A DNA stretch of 64,000 nt from Paenibacillus sp. JJ-100 (GCF_948329825.1 NZ_CAOJCM010000001.1:744001-808000); one strand, 5' to 3'. Positions 8,815 to 18,361 are shown, numbered from the stretch's first letter. Made by a program: numbers and translations. The notes: generated by a model from the letters alone, not told the origin.

Positions 8815-9150
8815 ATGACACAACAACAATACCAACAATGTATCGATGCTTGCCTGGAGTGCATGAATGCTTGTAATGTATGTTACATATCCAGTTTGAA
8901 AGAATATGATCTGGCGATGCTTCGGGATTGTATCCGTTTAAGTCGTGAATGTGCGGAGATTTGTGCTTTTGCTGCACAAGCTATGACACGTGGAAGTGAT
9001 TTTGTCGGTGAAATCTGTGAATTATGTCTTAAGGCATGTGAAGCCTGTGCAGCGGAATGTGGAAAACACGGGCATGATCATTGCCAAGAATGTGCAGAGG
9101 CTTGCCGCAAATGTGCGGAAGCTTGCCGTATAATGGCCGCTGTAGCCTAA
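8815..9150 (+). CDS. four-helix-bundle copper-binding protein, Csp-like (DUF326)
   Basis: 111 residues containing an unusually large number of cysteines, spaced as CxxCxxxC and CxxxC along predicted helices (CIDACLECMNACNVC, LCLKACEACAAEC, CQECAEACRKCAEAC). This is the signature of the Csp copper-storage family, in which four helices point thiols into a core that binds many Cu(I) ions. No signal peptide is present, so it should be cytosolic, like Csp3. The N-terminus lacks extra domains. A possible translation-masking RNA structure precedes it. Confidence 0.88.
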   Translation: MTQQQYQQCIDACLECMNACNVCYISSLKEYDLAMLRDCIRLSRECAEICAFAAQAMTRGSDFVGEICELCLKACEACAAECGKHGHDHCQECAEACRKCAEACRIMAAVA

Positions 9151-9218
9151 TCCTTTACTTCAGAAATCACTAAACCCGATCGTTCTCATTATATACATCA
9201 GTCCATCGCAATAACGGG

Positions 9219-9247
9219 TTGCCAATTCATGCCAGGATATGTATAAT
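9219..9247 (+). promoter_or_regulatory. sigma-A promoter of the argS T-box leader
   Basis: TTGCCA at 9219-9224, a 17-base spacer and a perfect TATAAT at 9242-9247. Confidence 0.7.
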
Positions 9248-9264
9248 GATCTGAAATGAACGTA

Positions 9265-9584
9265 ATCTAGGAATATCAGTGATCGGGAGAGTAACCCAGA
9301 TTCAGCCATGACAGCGAACCGGGACAGGTGTAAGCCGGTATGTGATGATCTGAGTGAACCGCACCCGTGAGATGGTTATCCGAAGCCATGTACTCATTTT
9401 TTGTTGTAGTACAACTGATGGATTTGAGGGTAATCCGGCTAGCAACCGTTACTTGCGCCGAGCGGATCAGCTAATTCTGGCATGTAGCTTATGCATATCA
9501 GTTAAGCTGTTCACTTAGAGTGGTACCGCGGGAACTGTACATCACAGCTCTCGTCTCTTGTTTGAAGAGACGAGAGCTTTTTTT
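9265..9584 (+). ncRNA. T-box riboswitch (tRNA-Arg responsive) upstream of argS
   Basis: The leader has T-box architecture. The Stem I start contains gatcgggagagtaac, the distal Stem I region reads gcgaaccgggac, and the conserved T-box itself is AGAGTGGTACCGCGG (9517-9531). It ends in a terminator hairpin with a 14-bp stem (9546-9559 with 9565-9578) and a T run. In the usual context before ACCC, the specifier triplet reads CGC (9360-9362), an arginine codon, matching the downstream arginyl-tRNA synthetase gene. Uncharged tRNA-Arg should stabilise the antiterminator. The specifier position is inferred from family layout. Confidence 0.92.
9546..9584 (+). terminator. T-box-controlled terminator
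   Basis: AGCTCTCGTCTCTT pairs perfectly with AAGAGACGAGAGCT, followed by seven T residues. Confidence 0.9.
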
Positions 9585-9629
9585 GTGTTTAGAATACACG
9601 ATATACCCATCGAAGAAGGAGTGTTAGAT

Positions 9630-11396
9630 GTGTTATTGAAACATGCTGCGAGCGTCATTGCACCGTTCACCAATCTCACAGAGGAAGAAATATTGAGATT
9701 ACTGGAAGTTCCTCCTAAGGAGGAGATGGGGGATGCGGCATTTCCTTGCTTTTCACTAGCGAAGTCGTTAAAGAAAGCACCAGATATGATCGCTGGCGAG
9801 ATTGCTGCTGGTTTGAAGGCCTCTGGTGTAGATGCCACTGCCTCAGGAGCTTATGTGAACATTCGTTTTGATCGATATGAGTATGCACCACAACTACTTG
9901 ATGAGCTGAGCAGAGAAACCTTTGGTAAACTGGAGCTGGGTCAAGGAGCACGCGTTGTGATCGACATGTCCTCGCCGAACATCGCGAAGCCTTTTGGTAT
10001 TGGGCATCTGCGTTCAACTGTTATTGGAGCAGCTTTGTATCGTCTCTATAACGAGGCGGGATATAATTCGGTTAGTGTAAATCATCTGGGAGACTGGGGA
10101 ACCCAGTTTGGCAAACAAATCGCGGCTTATAAGCGATGGGGAAATGAAGAAGAATTGCTGGCCGATCCGATCCGTAATTCGCTGGAGCTGTATGTTCGTT
10201 TCCATGAGGAGGCAGAGAAGGACCCGTCTTTGGAGAGCGAAGCCCGGGAATGGTTTCGTAAGCTAGAGCAGGGGGATGAAGAAGCACAGCGCTTGTGGGC
10301 CTTTTTTGTCAAAGTGAGTATGCAGGAGTTCAATCGGATGTATGCACGTTTAAATGTGGAGTTTGATCACATCCTGGGTGAAAGCTTTTACAATGATAAA
10401 ATGGGTGCAGTTGTTGAGGAACTTCAAGCTAAGGGATTGCTGGAGGAAAGTGAAGGCGCACTTGTCGTACGTCTGGATGAGGAGAATATGCCGCCTTGTC
10501 TCATTATCAAGAAAGACGGTACAACCATTTATCCTACCCGTGATTTGGCGACAGCGATCTATCGTCATGATGTGATGCAGGCCGATCGCTTGGTATATGT
10601 GGTTGGCGGTGAGCAGAAGCTTCATTTCAGTCAAGTGTTTAGTGTACTGTCTAAAATGGGATATGCATGGGCAGCTGCTTGTGAACATATTCCGTTTGGC
10701 TTGATGCGATTTGAAGGGCGGAAGATGTCAACACGCCGGGGAAAGGTAGTCTTTTTACAGGAAGTGCTGGATGAAGCTGTTGCTCGAGCCCTGAACATTA
10801 TAAAGGAGAAAAATCCGAATCTGGAGCAACCGGAGCAGGTGGCAGAAGCCGTTGGTGTGGGGGCCATTATTTTTGGTGATCTGCGCAATAATCGGATGAA
10901 TGACATCGATTTCTCCCTTGAAGATGCAGTGAGCTTTGAAGGTGAAACGGGTCCATATGTGCAATATACTCATGCCCGGATTCAAAGTGTACTCGCCAGA
11001 GTGGCGGATACAACGCTTGAGGAACAGGATACCTCGGTGAACGTGATGGGCAATACTGTCGCAGGTAGAGAAGGGGATGAAGGGGTTCCTTTGAATGAGA
11101 AGGGTAAAGAGGAGACCGCTGCGATTCATGTCGGTGACACGTCATGGGCGCTGCTGAAATTGCTATGCGATTACCCTACTTATCTGGAAAAAGCAGTGCT
11201 CCGCAACGAACCTTCGGTTATTGCCAAGTATACGATCGATGTTGCTCAAGCATTTAATCGCTTCTACCATGCTGAGCGGATTGCTGATGCACCGTCTGAC
11301 ATCAAAGCTTTTCGTGTGAGACTAGCGCAGCACACCGCCACAAGATTGGCTTATAACTTGTCTCTACTGGGTGTGCAGGCCCCGGAGCGGATGTGA
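9630..11396 (+). CDS. argS: arginyl-tRNA synthetase
   Basis: 588 residues from GTG 9630, placed 8-9 bases after AAGGAG. The frame runs further up into the T-box terminator, so the upstream ATG at 9558 cannot be the real start. Class I marks are SPNIAKPFGIGHLRST (HIGH region) and GRKMSTRRGKVV (KMSKS region). The N-terminal ArgS additional domain and C-terminal anticodon-binding domain (YNLSLLGVQAPERM end) are present. It charges tRNA-Arg. Expression should respond to arginine supply through the T-box. Confidence 0.95.
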   Translation: MLLKHAASVIAPFTNLTEEEILRLLEVPPKEEMGDAAFPCFSLAKSLKKAPDMIAGEIAAGLKASGVDATASGAYVNIRFDRYEYAPQLLDELSRETFGKLELGQGARVVIDMSSPNIAKPFGIGHLRSTVIGAALYRLYNEAGYNSVSVNHLGDWGTQFGKQIAAYKRWGNEEELLADPIRNSLELYVRFHEEAEKDPSLESEAREWFRKLEQGDEEAQRLWAFFVKVSMQEFNRMYARLNVEFDHILGESFYNDKMGAVVEELQAKGLLEESEGALVVRLDEENMPPCLIIKKDGTTIYPTRDLATAIYRHDVMQADRLVYVVGGEQKLHFSQVFSVLSKMGYAWAAACEHIPFGLMRFEGRKMSTRRGKVVFLQEVLDEAVARALNIIKEKNPNLEQPEQVAEAVGVGAIIFGDLRNNRMNDIDFSLEDAVSFEGETGPYVQYTHARIQSVLARVADTTLEEQDTSVNVMGNTVAGREGDEGVPLNEKGKEETAAIHVGDTSWALLKLLCDYPTYLEKAVLRNEPSVIAKYTIDVAQAFNRFYHAERIADAPSDIKAFRVRLAQHTATRLAYNLSLLGVQAPERM

Positions 11397-11399
11397 CCT

Positions 11400-12368
11400 A
11401 TGATTAGAATTCGTAAAAACGTCAAGCAAGGTGCCCCAACCTTCAATGCTATTGGACATAGCGGTGTGTCTTTGGATCAAGTGAGTAAATATTTTGGCAA
11501 AATCAAGGTTTTGGATCAAATTAACGTCAATATAGATGCAGGTGAGTGTGTTGTGCTGGTCGGTAAAAATGGGTCGGGCAAAAGTACATTGCTGCGTATA
11601 TTAGCTGGGGTGTTACTGCCTGATAGCGGTAGAGTGGGAAAAACGAACAGTCCTCATATGTATGCCTCGGATGTTCTCCCGCGCTTGCCATTCACAGCCG
11701 AAGAGTATCTATCTCATATGGGGCGCATCCGTGGCATCGACTCCAAGCAGCTAAGCCAGCGTATACAAGAGTTGAGTAACCTCCTATCTCTGGATAGCGC
11801 AATGGATCAGAAGCTCCCATTTTTATCGAAAGGCACGCTGCAAAAGGTAAACTTGGCTCAGGCTTTGTTACCTGGTCCAGGCGGACTGTTACTGCTCGAT
11901 GAGCCTCTGTCGGGTTTGGACATTTCCGCTCAGGAGGCACTTACAGCTTTGCTTGAACAGTGGAAACAAGCGGGTACAACGATCATCACGATCTGTCATG
12001 AACCTAAACTGGTAGAACGCGTCGCAGATCGTGTCCTCTTACTACGGGGAGGATGCATATCCAGGCAATGGACTCCAGAAGAATTGCTTTTGTACACCAG
12101 TCCATCCGTTGTTCACATTCAAGGGCGAAGTCTGACGGAGCAATCAACTCATGCGATCTCTAAACTGGAAGAGCAAGATGGAGTTCTATCTGTTACTTCT
12201 CATCCCGATTCTTCTCATGTACATGAGGTTTATTGGGCCTGGAAAGTTGCAAGCTATGCTTCAGACCAGATTCTTCGTGCTATTCTAGAAGCAGGGGGTT
12301 CCATCATTTCAGTACATCAGGACCAATCTTCACTTCGAATGGAAAGTCTGCTGGAGGAGGAAGCGTGA
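11400..12368 (+). CDS. ABC transporter ATP-binding protein
   Basis: 322 residues. Walker A GKNGSGKST, an LSKGTLQKV signature, Walker B LLLLDEPLSGLD and the switch histidine in ITICHEPK are all recognisable. About 100 extra residues follow the ATPase domain, as in exporters of the CcmA/NatA type. It starts 3 bases after argS stops, and its TGA overlaps the ATG of the permease gene, so it forms a two-component exporter with the next gene. Substrate unknown. Confidence 0.88.
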   Translation: MIRIRKNVKQGAPTFNAIGHSGVSLDQVSKYFGKIKVLDQINVNIDAGECVVLVGKNGSGKSTLLRILAGVLLPDSGRVGKTNSPHMYASDVLPRLPFTAEEYLSHMGRIRGIDSKQLSQRIQELSNLLSLDSAMDQKLPFLSKGTLQKVNLAQALLPGPGGLLLLDEPLSGLDISAQEALTALLEQWKQAGTTIITICHEPKLVERVADRVLLLRGGCISRQWTPEELLLYTSPSVVHIQGRSLTEQSTHAISKLEEQDGVLSVTSHPDSSHVHEVYWAWKVASYASDQILRAILEAGGSIISVHQDQSSLRMESLLEEEA

Positions 12369-13078
12369 TGTATTTTTTATGCCGATACTTATTACAGCAT
12401 CATCTTCGTTCACAACGATTTTTTGCACCTATGGTTATATATGTGACTACTGTGCTATTGTTTTACTCTTACAAGCCTAATCCGATTGCAGACAGTTACA
12501 GTGTTACCGCCATGTTATTATTTTGGGGAGCAGCCTGGCTGGGATTGATGGTTATGAATACAGAGCCGGCAGGACAGATGCAATTACTCATTGTACATAC
12601 GGGAAGCAAGCGAAAAATTGCAGCAGGTCAAATCATATGTGCCTGGATTATGGCGTTATCCCTCACTGTATTTACCGTATTGTATCCAGTTTTATTCGGA
12701 ATGTTCGACCGGCGACCTACTGCCAATGAATGGATTATGACGTGGTCGGGACATTTGGTTTTATCTATGCTTGGCATCAGTATCGCGGTGTTTTTCCAAA
12801 AATCATACATATCTAAAGTTAGCCGTAGTATGCCAGCACTGATTATGGTGTTAATCATTTCGTTTATCCAGGTATCTCTGGCCGAGCAATTGCCAGAAGC
12901 GTTGCGCTGGATTACAGGTATCTTACCGCCTGCATTTTATCTTGTGCAAGAGATGATGAACTCGGAAACGATGATGCAGTCTTCATATTTTGGCATCGTA
13001 ATATGGAATATGGTCTACGCTGTGGTGTTACTCCTCATTCATTTTGGATGGTTGAACCGCAGAGAGATCCGTAGTTAA
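12368..13078 (+). CDS. ABC transporter permease, ABC-2-like
   Basis: 236 residues from ATG 12368, which overlaps the stop of the ATPase gene (ATGA) and follows a GGAGGAGG site. About six hydrophobic segments are visible, for example APMVIYVTTVLLFYSY, VTAMLLFWGAAWLGLMVM, IICAWIMALSLTVFTVLY and IVIWNMVYAVVLLLIHF. No known domain is recognised, but position and overlap identify it as the membrane partner of the preceding ATPase. Confidence 0.75.
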   Translation: MYFLCRYLLQHHLRSQRFFAPMVIYVTTVLLFYSYKPNPIADSYSVTAMLLFWGAAWLGLMVMNTEPAGQMQLLIVHTGSKRKIAAGQIICAWIMALSLTVFTVLYPVLFGMFDRRPTANEWIMTWSGHLVLSMLGISIAVFFQKSYISKVSRSMPALIMVLIISFIQVSLAEQLPEALRWITGILPPAFYLVQEMMNSETMMQSSYFGIVIWNMVYAVVLLLIHFGWLNRREIRS

Positions 13079-13177
13079 CCGCTCCCCTTTCCAGCAACTT
13101 GAATGTTGCTTGCGCTTTGGTTACGATAGAAGCATAATAAACAGTCAAGACGCACGGATGGAAAGGAGCGCTCGCTT

Positions 13178-13729
13178 ATGCAAAACACGGATTTCCAGAA
13201 TGGTTTCATGCTGGAGAGCGAACACTCCAAAGAATTGTTTGCCTATTATGGTTTGGCCGTATATTACGGACAGGCAATGGAGCAACAACTGGTTAATCTG
13301 ATCTTGCTAACCAAAATGTCTCAGGGAAAAGCGATGTCCGAGGAAGAGTTAGAGGAGCTGTACGAACGTAAAATGAGCAGTTCACTGGGACAGCTGATCC
13401 ATGAGGCACGTCACCATATTACCTTTTCAGAAGAAGACATAATTCGATTGAATGAACTATGGCAGCAGCGAAATCGGATTGTACATCATTTTTTCAAAGA
13501 ACGCATTCATGAAACTTTTAGTCCGGAAGGTCGGACACGTATGATCAAAGAATTGAGTGATTTCAAAGAACGTGCGCAGGAACTGGAGGTTACGCTCCAC
13601 CAGTATACGAGTGAATGGATAGCAGAACTGGGATTAAATGATGAGTCAGCTGAAGCATGGGCTGCGCTGGAACGAATGCAAGCTGCGATTTTTCAAGAAC
13701 CTTATCCGGATCCGGATGAGACAAAATGA
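13178..13729 (+). CDS. helical hypothetical protein with HEPN-like RxxxxH motif
   Basis: 183 residues, mostly helical, acidic and without membrane segments. The sequence LWQQRNRIVHHFFKE (about residues 90-105) contains an R-N-x3-H arrangement typical of HEPN domains, several of which are RNases or scaffold proteins. An AAGGAGCG site precedes the ATG. It overlaps the following DUF218 gene by four bases (ATGA), so the two are coupled. No partner nucleotidyltransferase, usual in HEPN toxin systems, is adjacent, so the HEPN reading is tentative. Confidence 0.6.
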   Translation: MQNTDFQNGFMLESEHSKELFAYYGLAVYYGQAMEQQLVNLILLTKMSQGKAMSEEELEELYERKMSSSLGQLIHEARHHITFSEEDIIRLNELWQQRNRIVHHFFKERIHETFSPEGRTRMIKELSDFKERAQELEVTLHQYTSEWIAELGLNDESAEAWAALERMQAAIFQEPYPDPDETK

Positions 13730-14358
13730 ATAGTAGCCGGTCCGTTAAACGCAGCAGTATACCTCGAACCAAACGTGGAGTGCTGCTAGCTGTTCTATTT
13801 ATTACTATATCCTTTATCATTTGGACAGGCATCACAGCGCAAGGCATTCTCTCGTCTATGCATGAAAGTTCAAGCAGGTCCTCGAATGCGGCTATTGTGC
13901 TAGGTGCTGCAGTGGAGGGAGAGAAGCCTTCACCGGTATTTCGTGAACGGATTGAGCAAGCTATACGATTGTATACATCGGGAACGGTACGTAACGTCAT
14001 TTTTACAGGTGGCTCCAGGAATGAAGCTGTACCCGCAGAAGCCTATGTAGGAAGGAAGTACGCTATTGAGCATGGGGTGAGACCCGAGCACATTCAGATA
14101 GAGACCAAGTCTATAACAACCCAAGAAAATCTGGAATATTCGCTCGAGATCGGGAATAGGGAAGGGTATCGTACGTATACGATAGTAAGCGATCCGCTAC
14201 ATATGAGACGTTCTATGAAAATGGCAACAGAAATGGGCATGGACGTTGTCCCCTCACCAACACAGACCACTGCGTACAAGAGCCGGAGCACCCAAATTCC
14301 TTTTCTTCTAAGAGAAACAGTGATGTATATGGCGTACACAATGAAAGGCTGGAAATAG
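13726..14358 (+). CDS. YdcF/SanA-like DUF218 membrane protein
   Basis: 210 residues with one N-terminal transmembrane helix (LLAVLFITISFIIWTGI) and an extracytoplasmic DUF218 domain. Typical motifs are AIVLGAAVEG near the start, IFTGGSRNEAVPAEAYVGRKYA in the centre and TTQENLEYS plus IVSDPLHMRR later. Family members (SanA, ElyC, YdcF) affect the cell envelope; a biochemical activity is not settled. Translationally coupled to the preceding gene. Confidence 0.85.
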   Translation: MNSSRSVKRSSIPRTKRGVLLAVLFITISFIIWTGITAQGILSSMHESSSRSSNAAIVLGAAVEGEKPSPVFRERIEQAIRLYTSGTVRNVIFTGGSRNEAVPAEAYVGRKYAIEHGVRPEHIQIETKSITTQENLEYSLEIGNREGYRTYTIVSDPLHMRRSMKMATEMGMDVVPSPTQTTAYKSRSTQIPFLLRETVMYMAYTMKGWK

Positions 14359-14388
14359 ATACAACATGACATGTTCTATCTCAATAGA

Positions 14389-14441
14389 AAACCCGCCCTG
14401 ACAGGAACCAGAAGGTGACTGTGTAGAGCGGGTTATTTTAT
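14389..14441. terminator. terminator hairpin between convergent genes
   Basis: AACCCGC (about 14391) pairs with GCGGGTT (about 14431), with further internal pairing (CTGACAG/CTGTGTAG). T-rich sequence follows on the plus strand and A-rich sequence precedes it, so it can act in both directions. Confidence 0.65.
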
Positions 14442-14509
14442 TTGTTATTTTTATATCGCAAGTAACGACACCACGACTGAACTTAACTACAGGCAGAAGC
14501 TGCTAAAGG

Positions 14510-16603
14510 TTACAAGTTTCCTCCTGCTAGTGATGCCGAAGCAGTGCTAAAGGCATCCCCTGAACGCGTCGAACTGTCGATCATCGCTCCATCTTGAGCA
14601 CCTTGCTGCAACTGATACATTTTAAAGTAACGGCCTTTCAGCCCCATCAATTCCTCATGCGCACCTTGCTCCACAATACGTCCACGATGCAGTACTAGAA
14701 TCTGATCTGCCGAACGAATGGTTGATAGACGGTGAGCGATGATGAAGGTGGTACGTCCTTTTTTGAGGACTTCGAGTGCATTCTGAATCAGTGCTTCCGT
14801 TTCGGTATCAATGTTGGCGGTTGCTTCGTCCAGAATAAGGATCGCCGGATCGAAAGCGAGTGCGCGTGCAAAAGAAATCAGCTGTCGCTGTCCGGCAGAC
14901 AATGTGCTGCCTTTTTCGACGACGGGTTCGTCGAAGCCTTGGGGCAGATGTGCCAAAATACGCTCTGCACCAACATCACGCAAGGCCTGCTCAATTCGTG
15001 CCCGGGAGATTTTCTCATCACCCAGACTCACATTAGAAGCAATGGTACCTGTGAACAGATACGGATCTTGCAGTACAATACCCATATGCTCCCGAATCCA
15101 CTGTTTAGGTAATTCCTTGACGTTTTGTCCGTCAATCGTAATCTTACCTTTTTGCGGATCATAGAACCGGAACAGCAGATTAATGATCGAACTTTTACCG
15201 GAACCCGTGTGGCCCACGAGAGCGACAGTTTGACCCTGCGACGCTTTGAACGAAATGTTGTTCAACACATAATCTTTTTTATATGCAAAGGACACATCGT
15301 CAAAGACCACATTTCCTTTGTATCTCGGCATCGATCCGTCCGTAACCGGTTCTCCTTTTTCATCCATCAGCTCAAATACACGACCGGCGGAGACAAGAGA
15401 AGAGTCCAGATTCGCCAGCTGGTTCACCATACCGATGATCGGCTGGAACAGACGACCCAGAACATCGACAAAGGCATACAGCACACCGAGAGAAATAATA
15501 CTTGTGCCTGTTATCGCTCCTGCACCGAAATACCACAGCACCACGGCAAAGGCGATATTCCGCAGTACATTCACCAGGTTATGAGAGGTAAAGGCGTTCA
15601 AGTTCAGCATCTTGTTCTGATGTTTCATATAGTCTTCATTCAGCTCTTCGAATTCTTGTCTAGTCTGTTTCTGACGGCGGAATACACGAATAATGGACAT
15701 GCCCTGAATGGATTCGTTAATGATCGCATTAATCTCACTCAGTCTGGAGCGAATGATCGTGTTGTAACGGGTAGCGAACTTGCGATAGAGCACAATCCAC
15801 GCAATGAGCATCGGTACAACGAACAGCGAGATCAGACCCAGACGAACATCGAGCAGGAAGAGAGCGACATACACCCCTGTAATCGTAATGATGCCTGAGA
15901 AAAAGTTGGATAGAACCGCCACGAACAAATCTTTGACGGCCTCGGTATCATTGGTCACCCGGGATACGACCTTACCTGCGGGCAGGTTATCAAAAAAGTT
16001 CACGGGCAGACGCTGAATGTGCGCATACACATCGTTGCGAAGCCGCTGAATGACCTTGTTGGCAGAGGATTGCAGCCAGAAGGTTTTACCGAACTCCATA
16101 ATAACGGAGATCACCAGAAAAATCAGATAATACACAATCAATTGATAGATGCTGGGCATCTCGGGTTTGTAAAAGGCAAAGAGTTCACCGGCCGACAGCG
16201 GCACCGCCGCGTATTGTCCAACGACTTCGCCTGCACGAGTCACCGTCAAGGTTCCGTTCGCATATGACCGGTCACCGTCAGGAGCACTCACGGGCTCGTT
16301 GACGAAGTAAAAGCTTTTGCCGGCTTGCAGCACACGTACCTCGGCTCCTTTACTCTCATCCGGTGCAAATAAACCTTCACGTTTATAGTTTTTTCCTTGG
16401 TACACGGCGGCTTCTTCCGAAGCAGACGTTTCATAAAATGGCTGCTCAATTGCAAGCAAGTGATTATCAATCATGGATTTGGCGATGAAGGGTCCAGCGA
16501 GTTCAGCTGCAACACCAATCGTCAGCATGATTAAGGCAGCGATGAACGTGCCTTTTGCTTTCAAGGCATATTGAAGCAGCCTTTTACCTGTATTGGACTT
16601 CAA
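14510..16603 (-). CDS. multidrug ABC transporter subunit (half-transporter), YheH/BmrD-like
   Basis: 697 residues: six transmembrane helices, then an ATPase domain with Walker A GHTGSGKS, signature LSAGQRQLISFARAL and Walker B ILILDEATANIDTETE. An extracytoplasmic insertion of about 100 residues lies between the first two helices, as in the longer subunit of heterodimeric exporters such as BmrCD and YheHI. It lies 12 bases downstream of the partner gene. Together they should pump drugs outward using ATP. Confidence 0.9.
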   Translation of the reverse strand: MKSNTGKRLLQYALKAKGTFIAALIMLTIGVAAELAGPFIAKSMIDNHLLAIEQPFYETSASEEAAVYQGKNYKREGLFAPDESKGAEVRVLQAGKSFYFVNEPVSAPDGDRSYANGTLTVTRAGEVVGQYAAVPLSAGELFAFYKPEMPSIYQLIVYYLIFLVISVIMEFGKTFWLQSSANKVIQRLRNDVYAHIQRLPVNFFDNLPAGKVVSRVTNDTEAVKDLFVAVLSNFFSGIITITGVYVALFLLDVRLGLISLFVVPMLIAWIVLYRKFATRYNTIIRSRLSEINAIINESIQGMSIIRVFRRQKQTRQEFEELNEDYMKHQNKMLNLNAFTSHNLVNVLRNIAFAVVLWYFGAGAITGTSIISLGVLYAFVDVLGRLFQPIIGMVNQLANLDSSLVSAGRVFELMDEKGEPVTDGSMPRYKGNVVFDDVSFAYKKDYVLNNISFKASQGQTVALVGHTGSGKSSIINLLFRFYDPQKGKITIDGQNVKELPKQWIREHMGIVLQDPYLFTGTIASNVSLGDEKISRARIEQALRDVGAERILAHLPQGFDEPVVEKGSTLSAGQRQLISFARALAFDPAILILDEATANIDTETEALIQNALEVLKKGRTTFIIAHRLSTIRSADQILVLHRGRIVEQGAHEELMGLKGRYFKMYQLQQGAQDGAMIDSSTRSGDAFSTASASLAGGNL

Positions 16604-16615
16604 TGCGTTGACCTC

Positions 16616-18361
16616 CTATGTGGACAGATTGGACTCAACCTGTTGCCGTTCATATTGTTCACGGTACCAACCATTCTTGGCTAACAACTCCTGATGAGTA
16701 CCTTCTTCCGTAATTTTACCGTGCTCCAGCACGATGATCCGATCAGCATGTTCAATTGCGGACAAGCGGTGAGTCGAGATCAGTGTGGTTTTACCAGCAC
16801 GTTTGTTGCGAATATTTTCAATGATTTTGGCTTCCGTTCGTGCATCCACAGCAGATAGAGCATCATCGAGAATGAGGATGTCCGGATCAGCGATAAAGGC
16901 CCGAGCCAGTGATACCCGTTGTTTTTGGCCACCTGACAAAGCAATGCCTTTCTCACCTACGAGAGTATCGAGACCGTCAGATAACGTTCCGAGATCACCG
17001 TCAAAGGCAGCGGTGCGAATCGCTTCCATAATGACTTCATCGGACGCATTCGGTTTACCGAATTGAATGTTCTGACGAACTGACTTGGAGAATAACACTT
17101 GTTCTTGTGGGACATAACCAATCCAGCTGTGAAGATCATCCTTGGCAATGTCCTCAATCGAATGTCCTGAAATGCTCAGTGTGCCTGATCCAGCAGGGTA
17201 TTCGTGTAGCAACTGTTTCAGTAAGGTGGATTTACCGCTTCCGGTACGCCCTACAACACCTAGGGTCTGCCCACGCTGAAGGGTAACATTAATGTGACTG
17301 AGATTATCTACAGTAGAGGTTGGATAACGGAAGGTTAAATCGTTCATGACGATTTCATCCGGCTGCGCTATAGAAACAGGGTTTTTACTGTCCTGCACCG
17401 CAGGTTCTACGGATAACGTTTCGTTAACCCGATCCAGAGAGGCGCTACCGCGCTGCATCAGATTAATTAACTCCCCAATGGCAAACATTGGCCAGATCAT
17501 CATCCCCAGATACATGTTGAACGATACGAGGTCTCCCAGGGTGATTTCATTGTGGAAAACAAGATAAATGCCATATGCCAGCGCAATTACATAACTTAGT
17601 CCAACGAATAGTCGAATGGTGGGTTCAAACAGGGCATCCATTCGGGCGACAGCCAGGTTTTTGCGATATACATCTTCGGTGACGTCAGCGAACCGTTTCT
17701 CATCCAGACGCTCCTGAACGTACGCGCGTACAACCCGGATACCTGCAATGGACTCCAGTACTTGATCGTTCATATCGCCGAAGGCATCCTGTGCCAATGT
17801 GTAACGTTGATGTACAGCCTTACCATAGATCATCATGGCGATGGCGATAAAAGGAAGGGGTAGTACAGCAGCCAAGGTTAACTTCCAGCTGACAAGGAAA
17901 CCCATGGCGAACAGCACGGTTAAGAGAAATGCTGTTGAGTCTGTTAAGGTGAGCATACCGAAACCTGCGGTTGTTGCAATGGAACGAAGATCATTGGTAG
18001 CCCGGGCCATGAGATCTCCAGTTCTGTTTTTTTCAAAAAAGGGCGGCGTCATCCGCAATAAGTGATCCATAAAGCGGGAGCGCAGTAACCGTTCTACAAG
18101 GTTGGCTCCTCCAAACAATTTGTGCATCCATATGTACGTGATCAGATAGATGATAATTACTGTGCCGAGAATGAGTAAAATGTAAAACGTTAAAGAAGTG
18201 CCGGTAATGGAGCCGCGTACGATTTCGTCGATGGCGTTCCCCAAAAGGCGCGGGGGCAGCAATTCGGCAATGCCCACAAGGATGAGCAAAATGACACCAA
18301 TCAGGTATCGTTTGCGTTCCAGCCTGAAGAACCAGGCTAGATTTTTAAGTACAGAGAACAA
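16616..18361 (-). CDS. multidrug ABC transporter subunit, YheI/BmrC-like
   Basis: 581 residues from a TTG start at 18361, where AAGGAAGGG lies 7 bases upstream. The frame stays open up to a GTG at 18580, across a terminator, but a normal half-transporter begins at FSVLKNLAWFF. Six membrane helices are followed by Walker A GRTGSGKST, signature LSGGQKQRVSLARAF and Walker B ILILDDALSAVDARTE. In that Walker B the catalytic Glu is replaced by Asp (DD in place of DE), as in the degenerate site of heterodimeric exporters. It forms the pair with the next gene. Confidence 0.9.
   Translation of the reverse strand: MFSVLKNLAWFFRLERKRYLIGVILLILVGIAELLPPRLLGNAIDEIVRGSITGTSLTFYILLILGTVIIIYLITYIWMHKLFGGANLVERLLRSRFMDHLLRMTPPFFEKNRTGDLMARATNDLRSIATTAGFGMLTLTDSTAFLLTVLFAMGFLVSWKLTLAAVLPLPFIAIAMMIYGKAVHQRYTLAQDAFGDMNDQVLESIAGIRVVRAYVQERLDEKRFADVTEDVYRKNLAVARMDALFEPTIRLFVGLSYVIALAYGIYLVFHNEITLGDLVSFNMYLGMMIWPMFAIGELINLMQRGSASLDRVNETLSVEPAVQDSKNPVSIAQPDEIVMNDLTFRYPTSTVDNLSHINVTLQRGQTLGVVGRTGSGKSTLLKQLLHEYPAGSGTLSISGHSIEDIAKDDLHSWIGYVPQEQVLFSKSVRQNIQFGKPNASDEVIMEAIRTAAFDGDLGTLSDGLDTLVGEKGIALSGGQKQRVSLARAFIADPDILILDDALSAVDARTEAKIIENIRNKRAGKTTLISTHRLSAIEHADRIIVLEHGKITEEGTHQELLAKNGWYREQYERQQVESNLST

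Noticed and set aside
15125-15898. 257-codon plus-strand frame opposite the ABC transporter gene
   Set aside because: Complementary-strand shadow of a clear membrane transporter; no ribosome site and no domain.
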